A DNA stretch of 64,000 nt, taken from the NCBI GenBank assembly GCA_009823395.1, contig CM020513.1, positions 9,136,501 through 9,200,500 of the forward strand, in the 5' to 3' direction. This document shows positions 21,920 to 36,800 of the stretch, in pieces. The notes under the pieces are model-generated. The model made no database searches, had not been told where the DNA came from, and was given only the letters and a program-made list of their open reading frames with translations. The position numbers and the translations under genes were made by a program. Positions within the stretch are counted from its first letter, which is position 1. Every line of letters starts with the position of its first letter. This DNA is from Thamnaconus septentrionalis (taxonomy: Eukaryota > Chordata > Actinopteri > Tetraodontiformes > Monacanthidae).

Positions 21920-23978
21920 TAGAGCAGGTCTGAATAACAGCTCCTGCCGTATGTAGCGATGTGCTGCATTAATTCAAAGGTATGTGCCTCATGCCGCTTC
22001 TCCCAGCGTGCTGCTTTTTATTTAGTAATCCATGTTTTTTATTTTCAACAGTGACCCATTTACAAAGCCAGCTGGGTTTCTCGACTTGAGTCTTTTACAA
22101 GTTTGCAAAGCAGCATAATTAATAAAAGAATCCATTGGAGTTCCCCTTGCAGTGAACTTACACATGAATGGTTGGATCCAGTCCAGAAAATTATATACAG
22201 CGACAGACATTTTATCAGATTTTATCAAGGCTTTGCCTACAGCAGAAACCCAAGCATATAGATGGAGAAAAGTCAAATTTTATTGGTGATTTAAACACCA
22301 GACGATGCTTCGCCTCTGTCACTCCTGCATGAGTCTTCCTCTGCAGCTCCATCTGTTCCATCAAAAAGCAGGTTTCCTTTGTGAGCTGCAATCAAGGTGC
22401 AACTTTGAAGCAGTTTTGAACACCTGGTCTTACAGGTATTGTTTGTACTGGCTGTAATTGCCGGTGCTAAAAATGAAATGTATAGCTCAGACGGAGGGGA
22501 AACGTAGTTGGTATAAAATCCGCTGCCTGCTACTAAAACTTTTAAATATTGCAAAGGCATGCAACTTTCTGGAAGTCTCAAACAGCCCAGAATGTCCCCA
22601 GAAGACCTCTAGAAAGTCCAGTAAAGATTTTCTTCTTCTGTGTCCTGTGCCTGAAACTTACTTTGTTTTATTATTTAGTTATTAGTATTTATTTTCATTG
22701 ACAAGGAGCTCACACAGATACAGGGAGAACATCAGAAAGGCCAAAGGTCGAAATCCAGTCCACAACCTTCTGCGCTGCACCAAAGATCATCATGATGTGG
22801 CAGTCGGAGACTAAATTGTAAACAAGCCGAAGTCTCAGTCTGCCAGTCAGCACACAAATCAGTAACCATCTAAGTCACTGGCAGTAAAAGTGAAACTAAA
22901 AACATATACTGATGACACTTGCATGTAGGAGACAGTGGGTAACTGAATCAGCTCCCTCAGCTAGAAGTCTCCCCAATGGCTCCACAGCTCCCCATTTCAA
23001 ATGGTTTGGCAATCAGACGTTGTTTACTCAAATTAATAATCCTAATTGACTGTTTATTTGACGGGGCGGGCTCGCGGAGAACAGCCACCCAAAGCCACGC
23101 ACTAATTTCCAGTGTGCCTCCCCTGGAAGGGCCCTCGTTAAGACGGACTTAAGGAGCCACTTTGCAAGCAGAACCGCGCACACTGCAAATAATTGACAGA
23201 CCCTCCGCGGCTGCGCGCGAGGCCGGGTGATTACAGCGAAACCCAATGAAACCCAATGGCATCAGTCCAACCCCCCACCCCGCTGAATGTAGGTCAGCGT
23301 AGCATTGTGCGCTCAGGAACAATCGTTGAAATGCCACGGAAACGGGAAGAAAGGTGGCGGCGCTGCCCACCGATCATTAGCGGATTCGCTTGCGCCGAAC
23401 AAAGGTTTTAGCCGCGGATTCCGAGCGCCGCGAGCTAGAGGCAAGTGCTGAAACAGGGATTTACCACTTCGGAGGGCGGAGCGGTCGCCTCTCTGGTAAT
23501 TCTGTGGCGCTGTGGCCCCGTTCTCCTGTGATGAGGTGTGAGAGATTGCTGAGTGTTGCAAGTGATACAGTGTGAATCAACGTCGGCATGTTGAGGAGAC
23601 GGTTCGGTTGCCAGCGTTCAAATGATGCCGAGTTTGCCATTTATAACGGACCAATGACTTTATTTTCGATTTCTTTGTACTTGCACAATGACTGCAAGAA
23701 CACAACAGTATTAGAACTATTCTATTCTGGACAAATTTACATAACATAATTTGTTTCTTTTCACTTCATGAGAAACTATTTATGCCAGAACTTTAAAGCA
23801 TGAAAAAATAAGAAGCAGGAACAGAATCAGAATTCAACCACAACTCGCTCCAGGTTGCAGGACATTGCGGCACTGCAGCCATTTCTGGAAAGCGGATGAA
23901 CAAGCTCTGGCAGACGTTCAGCCGCAGAGGTCATTACATGTAATGTCCCGGCAAAGTAATCATCGCACCTATGGGAGA

Positions 23979-24006
23979 CTTCTCTCTCTCTCTCTCTCAC
24001 TCTCTC
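23979..24006 (+). repeat. (TC)n microsatellite
   Basis: Short CT tract with one CA interruption. Confidence 0.9.
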
Positions 24007-24050
24007 CTGCAGGTGTCAACATGCTAAATGACTTCTATCACAAGGATTCC

Positions 24051-27000
24051 TGACAAGGTTGAATGACATGTTTGTTGGCGCATAAACTCAATCATGTTGA
24101 CTTGCAGGGCCAAACGGGCCTGCTGGCAGAGCAGGGAGGGATGCTCTGGATGCGCGTGCAAACACGGAACGAGAGAAATTAGCATCATCACACACAGGCT
24201 GCCGGAGAACTGCAAACACTGCACACACACACTCATGCCCCCGGCAGGGTTTAGAAACAATAACATGCTTTTACATGGTCATTAAAGGAGAAACAGTCTG
24301 CAGCACCTTGGAGCCTGCAATCATGTTACAAAAGGGAACTACTGTTGCGGGGAATAGTTAGAATCAGGAGCCAATTTAAGTGCACCATGTAAACGTTGGA
24401 ATATTTAAGTCCTGCAAAGAACAGTTTCTGTCTATTCTGCACTCGGGGAGGAGGAAAAGAAAACTTCAATGTAAGAAATAATTAGAAATATAATCTCGGA
24501 GGACAGACTTGTTGTGTGGCCGTTATGCTACAGTTGGAGATCCCTATCAGGGGGCCTTTGTGATTGCATGCGCGGCCGCGCTTTAACCAGAAAGTTCCGG
24601 GGACGCATGAAAGGAAACGGCTCGGCCGCTTCAGCCCGCACGTTATTGGCTGCTTGGAAGAAGCTGGCAACAGAGATGAAAGGTAAAAGGGAAGCAGCAA
24701 ACACGTTTCCGAGTGAGTGAAACGTAATCACAGCAATAAGGTCTTGTGTCGAGCGCACAAGACATAATCTGTGGAAAGTAAGTTGATAGATATTAAACTG
24801 ACAGCAGGCACTGTCTTCAGCACAGCACACGACTGAAAGACAACGATCGGAACTACAGAGCCATTTTAGTGTCAGAGCCATTTCAACTGACACATCTGTA
24901 ACCCAACAGCTACAAATTCATCTTTGTTTCCCCGAGACATTCCGTAAAATAAAGTTAAAGCGAGTGAGAATGACTGCCAATCAGAGGCTATTTTTTCTCT
25001 TTTCAGATCACTCTGTATGAGATGATTGTAACGTCATGAAAATCCCAGTTGATCATCAATTTGTCAAACACTCAGACCTGCACCAACAACAGTGTGCACC
25101 AAGTTCAACAGCTCTCTTCCCCATTCTGATTATATGGGACTTTTGGTTTCCTTCTACAATTAACAGGATTCTGCACAGTTAATTTCACTTAATTTGTCTC
25201 TTTTCGAGTGCTCTCAAGCTCCTCGCAGAAGGGCCTGAACTCATCAGATGATAATGATAAAACAGGGCAGGAACCTGAATAATGAGATGAAAAGCAAAAC
25301 CTTGGTTACAGCTTGGCTGTAAAAGCTTGTCTGTTTGTGCCGTTTTCAGGTGAGTAACCAGGAAGGATAAGGTTTCTTCTGTGAGTGCACGTCACCAGCG
25401 AGGGCATCGGAATCGTTATTGATTTTCGCTTGAGCGCCGCGCCTCGCGTTAAGCAGTGCTCGTTGTCCATTTAATTTGCGGATCCTGACATGCTCTCGCT
25501 TTGTTTGGGGGCCCTTGGACAACTGCGGTGCCGCCGCCGCCGTTTCATTGGTGTAGCTTTCATTTTTGCATGAGCGGAGCGTGTAATTGCGTGGAACGTT
25601 AGTACGAGCGAACCACTTGAACACTTCAGCTTCAGCTAATTTCCACTGCGCTGGGCCGCGCTACACGACCAGTGTGGTTTTTCAAAGCGGTTGTTGCCTA
25701 AAGCCAGTGCCCCAGTGTGAGCGTGTTCAGGGAGAACAAGAGTCTGAAGGAGCGGCTACAACAATGAGAAGTGAGCAGAGAAGAAGAGTTGCAAAGATGA
25801 TGCATCACTTGGGTAAACATCTGTTCCAGTTGGTCAGATGAGGTTTTTCTTTCCCACAGTATTGGATTTAATTGGTTTTCAGGATGAGAATCATAATGTT
25901 GTGAAGTTTCTTGTCTGGGGATGCAGCCATGTCTGCAAAGAGTAGCAGTAAACTGTGACAGTGAACTTGAGTCCAAATAATACTGAGAAAGCTGTGACCT
26001 TTATAGAGAAACTACAGCAAATGGTGGCAACACTGATAAATGGGAGCATTTGGTCCAGAAACAAGGAAGAAAAAGAGGGCAGGTAGGGGCGCAAAAATGT
26101 ACCTGTGTTTCACACAAAAATATTGAGTTATCCTGATGAATAGACTTCATTTAAGTCACTTTAAGTGACCTTTACTTGGTTCTTCTAGGTCAAAGCCAGA
26201 GCGGCGGGTGGACAGAGTTGTGGAGGGGTTGACTGCAAGCTTGCGAAATACGACCAGCAGGTGCGTTTTTCCCGAGCAGAGTCACTCGAACAAAAGGAAA
26301 CCATCAAACAAAATACATCCGGATGTATAGAGCACCAAACCATTTGGCGCAACGCCTGGCGCTGAGGCGGGTAAACGGAATAAAACGCCAGATGTGGAGG
26401 AACGCTCAAGGAGCTTTATTGACCTGGGCTGGGGGATGTATGCGAGTGGCCTTTGGACGCGACCGTTGCCGCCCTGATCCCGGCCGCAGCAGGAGCTTTA
26501 ATAAGTCATCTCGCGGCTCGAGAGTTTGACATCTGCCGCGGTTCGGCTGTGAACGACCAGTCCGGTGATTAAGGCAATGACTTAGAGCGCGGCACAGTAA
26601 ATGTCACCTCCGCAGGAAATCAATAGCACCTCAAGACCCACCAGTGCATCCAGATAGAGATGAAGAAGGCCACCGAGGCTGATATTTACTGACGGAGGTG
26701 GAGGTTTGAGGGGGTGAGAGAGAGAGGAAGAGAGAGAGAGATGCTCCTGCACACAGCAAGCCAGTCAGCGTGTGATGGAAATCAGGGAAGAAGCTGTGCT
26801 AATCCAGAAACACCAGGGAGGGAAAGGAAACAGGCTTCTGCTGGACCATCATCATCCTTGAGGTTTCCCTTAAAGAATCATCTGTATGTCTGTAAGACTG
26901 CAATCGTCCTTGCTTATCATTGCATTATCATTTCCATGTAAACACAAACACAACTCACAAGAGAAGTAGGTGAAAAAAAAAAAAAAAACACCCCTCGGAT

Positions 27001-29310
27001 GAAATATTCGTCCAGCTGTTCAACGTTTCAGCGCTTATTGCATAACACGCTGCCAGCGTCTGACAAGGCGATTAGCCGTTAAAATCACATCATCTTCATT
27101 ATCATCATCATCAAGTGTCTGATTGATGACCCCTATTCTCTTCGTCATGCTGTTCACATTTTGGCCTTACATGACCAAAACAGTGCCCTTTGAAAAGGTC
27201 ACATGACACGTCGTTAGCTTCAGTTTCGGTAAGTTGAGCGTAAAACGCTAACATTGCGTGTTTCTATTTAAAAGCCAAACTTTCAATATAAATTTCAGTT
27301 GAAAGGAGAACATTCAACAAAAATAAAATAAATTGTGACGCTGTCCCAGATTTTCAAGGTTGCACTAGATCATAAACACTGATGGCATCCTTATTAAGAT
27401 GTACATCAAAAACACTGGAAACACAAATAGAGTATATAAATATACTGTCATAGACAGTTGCACAGGTCTGTGGTGTTGTCTGCAAACATGCAACGTTCTA
27501 TTAGAGACATGCAACAGAAATGCATTACAACCTTGAAATGCGTTCTCGCCGCATTTCTGACTTTGCACAGACGTGGCGTGTTTTTCCCTCTTCAGAACGT
27601 CCACGTGCGCGGGTTTGCCAATGATTCACACAGCCGGCCAGGCACCATTCAATTTACTTGGACGGGCTCCTTCCTTTCTTTCTTTCCTTGCCGTGTTTTT
27701 GTGATTGCTTATGTTTCTGCATCCCTCCACGTGCATGTTGGAAGGTCCTTGCCGAGACCCAGTGAGCCAAGGAGTCTGCCAGTAGCCTGACATTTCGGTC
27801 CAACGCCGTCGCCGCCTTGCACTCTGCATCCCCCCCCCCACCCCTCTCCTCCTTAATCTCGCACTGCATCCGTCTCCGCCGAGGTAAATGTCAGTGCACA
27901 CACCTTCGTGCGGTTCTGGCCAGCCACTCGAGGCCCGGCTACACCCAAGCTTGAAATGAAGTCAGGATTGAGTGAGGCAAAAGTGCAGAGAGGGAAGGAG
28001 AGAATTAATCAGGCTGCTGCCTCAGATGCCTGCAGCTGGCAGGGCAAGCCAGGCAGGCGTGGAGCACCCGAGTCACGGAACCATCTGCTTCTTGGCCCGG
28101 GCTGCCGAAACCCCGGCCACACCTGCTGGGTCTTTAGAACAACACTGGAGCAGGAAGTGCACACGCAAATGGAGGACGAGCAGCTCAGCCAAGGAGGTGC
28201 AGTAAGTTCATCCACCGCAGCCGGTGGTTTGGTTTCTGTTGTCTGGAGTAAGTATGGAATGAAGGTAAAGGTGGGGGAAAAAAACTGTTACCCTGCCTTT
28301 AGAATGAAGTGAGAAGAGTGCTAACTCGTCAACACCTTTGTGAAGCACAACATCTTAAGAGCTGTGAATGAGGTTCAATGACAAGCCCATGGGTACATTT
28401 GGAATAGTGAGCTTTTAAAGGAACTGTTCGCGAGAGCAGGCGCATGAGCACAACGTTCAGCAGTGCTTGCGGACCTGTTATTCCTTCTTCAGACGGTCAC
28501 ATGACCTCATTCCCTGAAGTGCAAGTGAAAACTTTCTGTTCAAACTGAAGCCTTTCTCCCCAACTTTGTTCAGAAGGACAGACTAAGGACAGAAGAGGCG
28601 GGAAATCCCACCGGTGTGGTACCACCTGAGTTGGTCAGCCTCCTTTTCACTGGTCCCTCTGTGGGCAAGTGAAGGAGCAGATGACAGCCAGCCAGGCGTC
28701 GAGGTGACATCTTCCGCTCCTTTCAAAAAAAACTGACGAGACAGGCTGAAGACACCGTCAGACCTTTCCGGCCTTTCCCGTTAGCCGTGGAGGAACAAGA
28801 GCTCCCCGACTGCACAGTGTCCGCTTGACACTTGCAGTTGGGTGGCCTGATTAGGCTTCGGCTTTGGTGGGACGGGCGCCTCAGGGCGTCCACCAAGCCA
28901 TACCATCCAGCAGACTGTTTTTGCCTGATCGCTGTAATTGTGACGCTTTAACACACAGGTGTGCTGAGGAAAGGAGGAGGAGGACCGAGTTAAAAGTTGC
29001 TCAAGGCAGACGAGTGATGCGGCCCAACCCCTTGCCAGAGATGAAGGAACGAGGGGGGGAACACAAAGGAGCCCGAAACAACAAAACCTAGTTTCAGCCT
29101 GTTTGATCTCGCAGAGGCATCGGATCAAAGTCAAAAAAAAGGGGTTTCGGATAGTTTCTCCCGTCCACAATCACCCTGAAGTCAAACACGGGAGGAAGCC
29201 CTTTCAGGTTTGAGTGCTCAGTTTGCTGCTGCCAGTCGGGATTCATTATTGAGGCCCCAGAGGAAACAGAGGAAAGGCACTTTTAATCTTAACTATATAT
29301 GTGTATCTAC
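24051..29310. other. Non-coding stretch
   Basis: No gene is recognised. Contents include a 16-bp perfect palindrome (26313-26328), a GA tract (about 26717-26741), poly-A (about 26971-26987), a CATCATC-rich patch near 27086-27115, and a pyrimidine/CCCC stretch near 27828-27850. The 134-codon frame at 27908-28312 has no motif; it contains a gtaagt donor-like word at about 28202 but no convincing acceptor. Confidence 0.45.
26313..26328. other. 16-bp perfect palindrome with ETS-like core
   Basis: The sequence atacatccggatgtat reads the same on both strands and has an ATCCGGAT centre, which overlaps the GGA core of ETS factor sites on each strand. Confidence 0.6.
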
Positions 29311-29311
29311 A

Positions 29312-31916
<2,605 letters not shown>

Positions 31917-31980
31917 AAAATAATAATAATAATAATAATAATAATATAATAATAATAATAATAATAATAATAAAATAAAA
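31917..31980 (+). repeat. (AAT)n microsatellite next to a SINE
   Basis: AAT trinucleotide tract with one TAAT slip, ending directly in the 5' target duplication of the SINE at 31984. Confidence 0.95.
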
Positions 31981-31983
31981 TGA
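31974..31983 (+). repeat. SINE target-site duplication, left
   Basis: aataaaatga, identical to the copy at 32365-32374. Confidence 0.85.
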
Positions 31984-32364
31984 TGGGCGACACGGTGGCG
32001 CAGTGGTTAGCGCTGCCGCCTCACAGCAAGAAGGTTGTGGGTTCGATTCCGGGACCTGGGCCTGGGACCTTTCTGTGTGGAGTTTGCATGTTCTCCCCGT
32101 GTCTGCGTGGGTTCTCTCCGGGTTCTCCAGCTTCCTCCCACAGTCCAAAAACATGCATGTGAGGTCAATTGAATATTCTAAATTGCCCATAGGTGTGCAT
32201 GTGGTGTGAATGGTTGTTTGTCTCTACGTGGCCCTGCGATGAACTGGCGACTTGTCCAGGGTGTCACCCTGCCTTCGCCCTAAGACAGCTGGGATAGGCT
32301 CCAGCAGACCCCCGTGACCCTAAATAGGAATAAGCGGGTATAGAAGATGAATGAATGAATGAAT
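31984..32364 (+). mobile_element. tRNA-derived SINE, full length
   Basis: The 5' head contains RNA polymerase III promoter boxes: A-box-like tggcgcagtgg (31996-32006) and a perfect B box ggttcgattcc (32040-32050). The body runs through ctgtgtggagtttgcatgtt, ctccgggttctccag and gctgggataggctccagca to a 3' ATGA repeat (32346-32364). The 10-bp word aataaaatga flanks it on both sides (31974-31983 and 32365-32374), a clear target duplication from LINE-driven insertion. I recall this sequence as one of the most abundant teleost repeats but do not assign a library name. The perfect duplication and B box indicate a fairly recent insertion. Confidence 0.9.
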
Positions 32365-32374
32365 AATAAAATGA
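32365..32374 (+). repeat. SINE target-site duplication, right
   Basis: aataaaatga, identical to the copy at 31974-31983. Because the SINE tail and the flank are both A-rich, one or two bases of the match could be fortuitous. Confidence 0.85.
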
Positions 32375-33422
32375 GGTGATTGATTTTCTATCGTCTTTTC
32401 TCCTTGTCAAATTAAGGCATTTCTAAAAAAGATGTAGCAGTTTCTTTTCATTTTTTTATACTTGAAGACAAGAAAGAATATTGAGCGTTATGGTGAAAAC
32501 TATAAAAGGAAATTGCCACAGTAGAGTATATGGCTCATAAGGCAGTTATGAAAAAGTCAAGGATACACTAACAGAAGCAATTTCTCTTAAACGTTGATAT
32601 TTTCAGAGGTGGGGGGTGGGGTGGGCAGAACATTGCAAAACATGATCTTCTATAAAAGAGAAATGCTGAAATAATGTAAAAGAAAGCAAGACAGAAAAAA
32701 CAGAGGAAAGCCAAAGACTTCAGGCTCCGTGATTTGACGAGAAGAGATGTTGCGCCTTCACAAAGTCAGTTCAAAAAATTCATTTTCCAAACACAGTGGA
32801 GAAATTTAATTCTTTTGATGGAATGTCAGGGGGGAGCTTCTAACTGGATTTAGGCAGTTATAGGAAGGTACATTTTCAAATTTGGCTGTAGAGCCATTTG
32901 ATCCCAACAGTATAACACTGGAATCATATTCCAGCCGGCTTCCCAGCTGTGGGCTCACACTTGGCTCCGCCGTTAAAGTGGATAGATTACTCTGAGGCAG
33001 ACGAGCCTGTCTGGCCCCATTGCCCTTGGAAAACGTAAAACAATAGGCATAAATATGCTGCAAGGGTCGCATGCTGTTGTGTTTGCCACCGAGGTATTGG
33101 GAGTGAAAAAGCAAAGCTTTACCCCGCTTCTGTCTGCCTCTCTCCCGTTTTTCCCCTCGTTTTTTGCTTTTTCTAACAGTTTCTTTAACAGTGAATATAA
33201 AAAGCAAACACTGCGGCAAAAACGTTATTAAAAAAGAGAAATCTTCCTCTGCTGCTCATTAAACCACATGTAACAGCGAGGGTGTTTTCAGCCAATTTTC
33301 CATTTTTTTCCCTTTTTTTTTTTACAGGACGCGGTTGTGGCTTTGATGAAGTGACTGGAGGCGGAGGGTCGTCTGTGCCGGCCTCGCGGCATCATTACAG
33401 GGCCACGGGCTGCCATCACAAC
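32375..33422. other. Non-coding stretch
   Basis: No gene is recognised. At the right end, 33302-33327 is a pyrimidine tract ending in ttttacag, followed by an open 107-base segment ending at gag/gtatcg (33434). It has exon-like borders but unfamiliar content and overlaps a tandem duplication, so it is not called. Confidence 0.45.
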
Positions 33423-33640
33423 CCAGTGTGTGAGGTATCGCCACAGCCGTCCAGTCACTCATCACACGTTTAGCTTTAACCCCTCCACTTCCCACCACCT
33501 TCCAACAACGCTTTAGCCATAAATTCCCAGAGCAGGGCGACTGACATACCATTGGCCGGTGTCCGGGCAACAACATTGGAAATGTCACTTTAGCTGGGAT
33601 AGGCCCCTGTAGGAAGGATGGATGGATGGATGGATGGATG
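33423..33640 (+). repeat. Tandem duplication, unit 1 (about 218 bp)
   Basis: The unit begins ccagtgtgtgaggtatcg and ends in cactttagctgggatagg followed by an ATGG repeat. It recurs immediately as unit 2. The gctgggataggc plus ATGG tail matches the 3' end of the tRNA-derived SINE, so an old SINE end is part of the unit. Confidence 0.92.
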
Positions 33641-33867
33641 CCAGTGTGTGAGGTATCGCCACAGCCGGCCAGTCACTCATCACACCTTTAGCTTTAGTGC
33701 CTCCACCTCCCAACACCTTCCAACTACGCTTTAGCCATAAATTCCCAGAGCAGAGCGACTAACAAACCATTGGCGACTGTCTTAGTTGAGCAAAATCACT
33801 GTAAATGTCACTTTAGCTGGGATAGGCATCTGCATGATGGATGGATGGATGGATGGATGGATGGATG
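33641..33867 (+). repeat. Tandem duplication, unit 2 (about 227 bp)
   Basis: The order of sequence is the same as in unit 1, with substitutions and a small insertion around 33775-33800 and a longer ATGG tail (about 33835-33867). The divergence shows that the duplication is not very recent. The ATGG tail of unit 1 at the junction probably promoted slippage or unequal exchange. Confidence 0.92.
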
Positions 33868-36800
33868 ACTCGTACTTGAAAAACATAGGGGCCGGTCACT
33901 GAAAGTTGAAATGGTGGGGGAGGTCGAGGGAGCTCCGCAAATCGTGCCATGAAACTTGCAATGGAGTTAACAACACACAAGCTGTATAATTGATGCTCGT
34001 TCCGACTTGTACTTGTGCAGCAATTGTTTGTTCCATCCAATGTTAATGCCTTCTGGAAGTGGGTTGCAAAAATAACTCATAAGGCCCCTTACACACTGAA
34101 GGCAACAGCAGATAAACGACATTAAAAAGCAAATACTGCAGAGCAGAACATCTTCCCATCGGAGGCAAAGGGACGATGAGACAAAAGTTTCGCTTTGCCG
34201 GCGTGCAACTCCGCCCTCAGCCCGAGACAGCTGGGTCAGCCAGGTTGTTGTCTGCACATCTTCATTGTTGTAGTCTTTCAGCTTGGAATGTCCAGCAGAC
34301 GGTTCGCCGTCCTCACCCGACAATAGGTATTTTTGTGCAGACACTTGTTGGAGCAGCCAAGTGCAATGAAGTGCCTGATTGTATCTCAGTGAAGGTTCAA
34401 TATCGGAATTTTAAATTCCAAGTTTTAAAAAGTGTCATCCCTGACACATTTAAATATTGACGTTAAAAGACATTGTAGACATTGGAGGTGTCGTTTCAAT
34501 CAAGGTTCTTCTCTCTATCTATTTTATTTTTTTAAAAGAGAATATTCAATCTCAGCAACACCAAAAAAATGTTAACAATTTTTTTAAGGTGGCCATGCAT
34601 ATTCTTCGAATATGCAAGCCAAAATGATTTCTGAGACCACTTAAAAGGTCAAAATGAAATAAACATGGATGACTACGGTTTAATTTTCCCTATTTTGCAA
34701 GCTTTCGCACATTGATGTCAAATCCTTCAAAATCCACACATTAAATTTTGCAACAATTAAATTGGACAACCCTCCGAATGAGGCCGTGCACGCCAAGGCT
34801 TTTCAGGCAAATTTCTTACATTATAGCTGCGGCGGCGGCGGGAAAGATTCACAGCGCGAAGGATCAGATGTGCCGCCCGAACGTCCTCCATTTGCTTCTT
34901 TTTAATGAACAATCCATAAATGTTTCTTTTAATGACAACACGCCAGCCCGCCGGAATTCGTCTTTGGCTAATGGCAGCGCTACGCCAATAAACACGACTT
35001 GTGCATTAATGAACAACCCAGTTCTCCCAGTTGACCTTCAAGGAAGAGCTCTGGCCAACTCGTTTCCTTATCAGACGCTTAATAAGTTGCAGCGCAGGAA
35101 ATGATGATGAATACACGGCTGCTTAAAAATTCATGCTCTACACCATGTGCTTTATTGTTGCATTTTCCTATGTGCCAGTAAAGAGGCTGCACCATTGCGT
35201 CCAACTGCCAGCGATACAGGTTTGCAGGAAACCCAAGTGCTTCTTAATCTGTTTTAAAATAGTCTTTGTCTGTTGATGTGGAGGATGAAGGAAAAAAAAA
35301 TAGAATTAAATTTAAATTAAATTTCCAAATGCTACACAGTCTGTAGGCGTTCAATTTTCAAGAATAATGTTTTGGTTTGACGTGAGACAGCGGGACTTAA
35401 AACTACGAATTTTTCCATTTACTTAACTCTTTACTTTAAGAGATGGATGCGGTTCAAGACTAAACACACTCAATTCTGAGAGAAAACCTACAGGTTCTCA
35501 GTCCAGGATGTACTCACCAACAACACAAAACCAACCCTCTGGGACAGAGCGGTGAGCGGCGGACGTCGCCGCAGTGCCGCTATGGAGATAACTACACCCG
35601 AGTAGTAAATGTTTCCCCGGCCCCTCCCAACCCGCTGACCTTCCCGGTGTTTCTGGCCCCTGAGATGGGATGTTAATGCCCGTGTCTGGACGGCTGCCAC
35701 GGTGCAGCCTGCGCTCTAATGGATTGATAAAAAAGCTCTGAGCACAGAATCAATCATGATATAAACCTGGAGTGAAGCTTGTTAAACTCGAAGGAAAGTT
35801 CCTCCACCTTAATGCCCCTAATCTTCAGCCATTTGCTGTCCGACAGACAGATTGCGGTTGTCGCCCTCCTCCAACCGTGCATTAGCGAGCCGCCGCCGTT
35901 TCAGGTGATGGACTTAAGACGGCTTGGAGGAAAGTAGGGAGTGTGCTCAGAATGATCCTTTCCTTTTTTTGCTGAGATTCCAGAGTTGGATTTAAACCCT
36001 TATATAATGAACTGGGTTTTTATCAGGAGCGTCCATTTATTCTTTATTTATTTGTTCTAAACAACCACAGTCAGTCATTAACTACTAATAAACCAATAAA
36101 CATCAAGATTAATGGCGCCTCACTCTAGGTGGTGATATAGAAGAGGTGCTTTCTTACCCCTCTGTGCCCTGACAAGACATTAAGCCCTGTCCCTTCCAGT
36201 TTCTCCTCAATGAGTGCAATGAGTGTAAAACCACCGCTAGGGTCAAACACAAGTGTGTAGCCTGCAAATGTATATATACAGTATATATAAATATACATAT
36301 ATTAAATTAAACACTGATTATTAATGGCATTTTATTTTACCATAAATACTAAGATATCTTTTATTTTATCATGCTCATTTATGATCAGTTTGGATCTGAC
36401 GATTTATGATCAGCAAAGCCCTCAGAATTACCGGCCGCCAGCTGGGGTATTTTGTGTTTTCGGTCCTTGCAAAGGAGAAAGAAAGCACTGAAGGTGTCTT
36501 GCCACAGGAAGGAGGCTCTCTGCTTCCGCTGTGCCATGAATACCAAAGACGCTGCCGCCGTTTGAAGGTTCCACAACTCTCCGTGGAGCCTCTTGAAAAC
36601 GACGAGGCGCCAGGGGACTGACCCTCAGCGCGCCCGTGGAAATAAAGGAAGCCCAGCATCCTGTACCGAGTGTGTTTACCACGATGCTGGTCCACACCAG
36701 CTGGGAGGCAGGTATGCGAGATGGGGAGAACTTCCGCATGGATTGATGACAGGTGGCGGCATATTTACGATTACAATGTCACCACATGTCGTTTTACGAC

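Larger units (their letters stand above)
20976..24050. other. Non-coding stretch with AP-1 cluster, TAA repeat and CT tract
   Basis: No gene is recognised. It contains three AP-1 heptamers (21071-21218), a TAA microsatellite (21867-21919), a TAAT-bearing AT-rich segment (about 22020-22280), a mixed GC-rich/TAAT segment (about 23020-23250) that looks like candidate regulatory DNA, and a CT tract (about 23979-24006). Confidence 0.5.

Noticed and set aside
32040..32050. B box suggesting a tRNA gene
   Set aside because: It belongs to the SINE head; the flanking sequence does not fold as a cloverleaf and continues into the SINE body.
34748..35104. 118-codon frame in a TAAT-rich block
   Set aside because: There is no protein motif, and the DNA content looks regulatory; recorded as a regulatory candidate instead.
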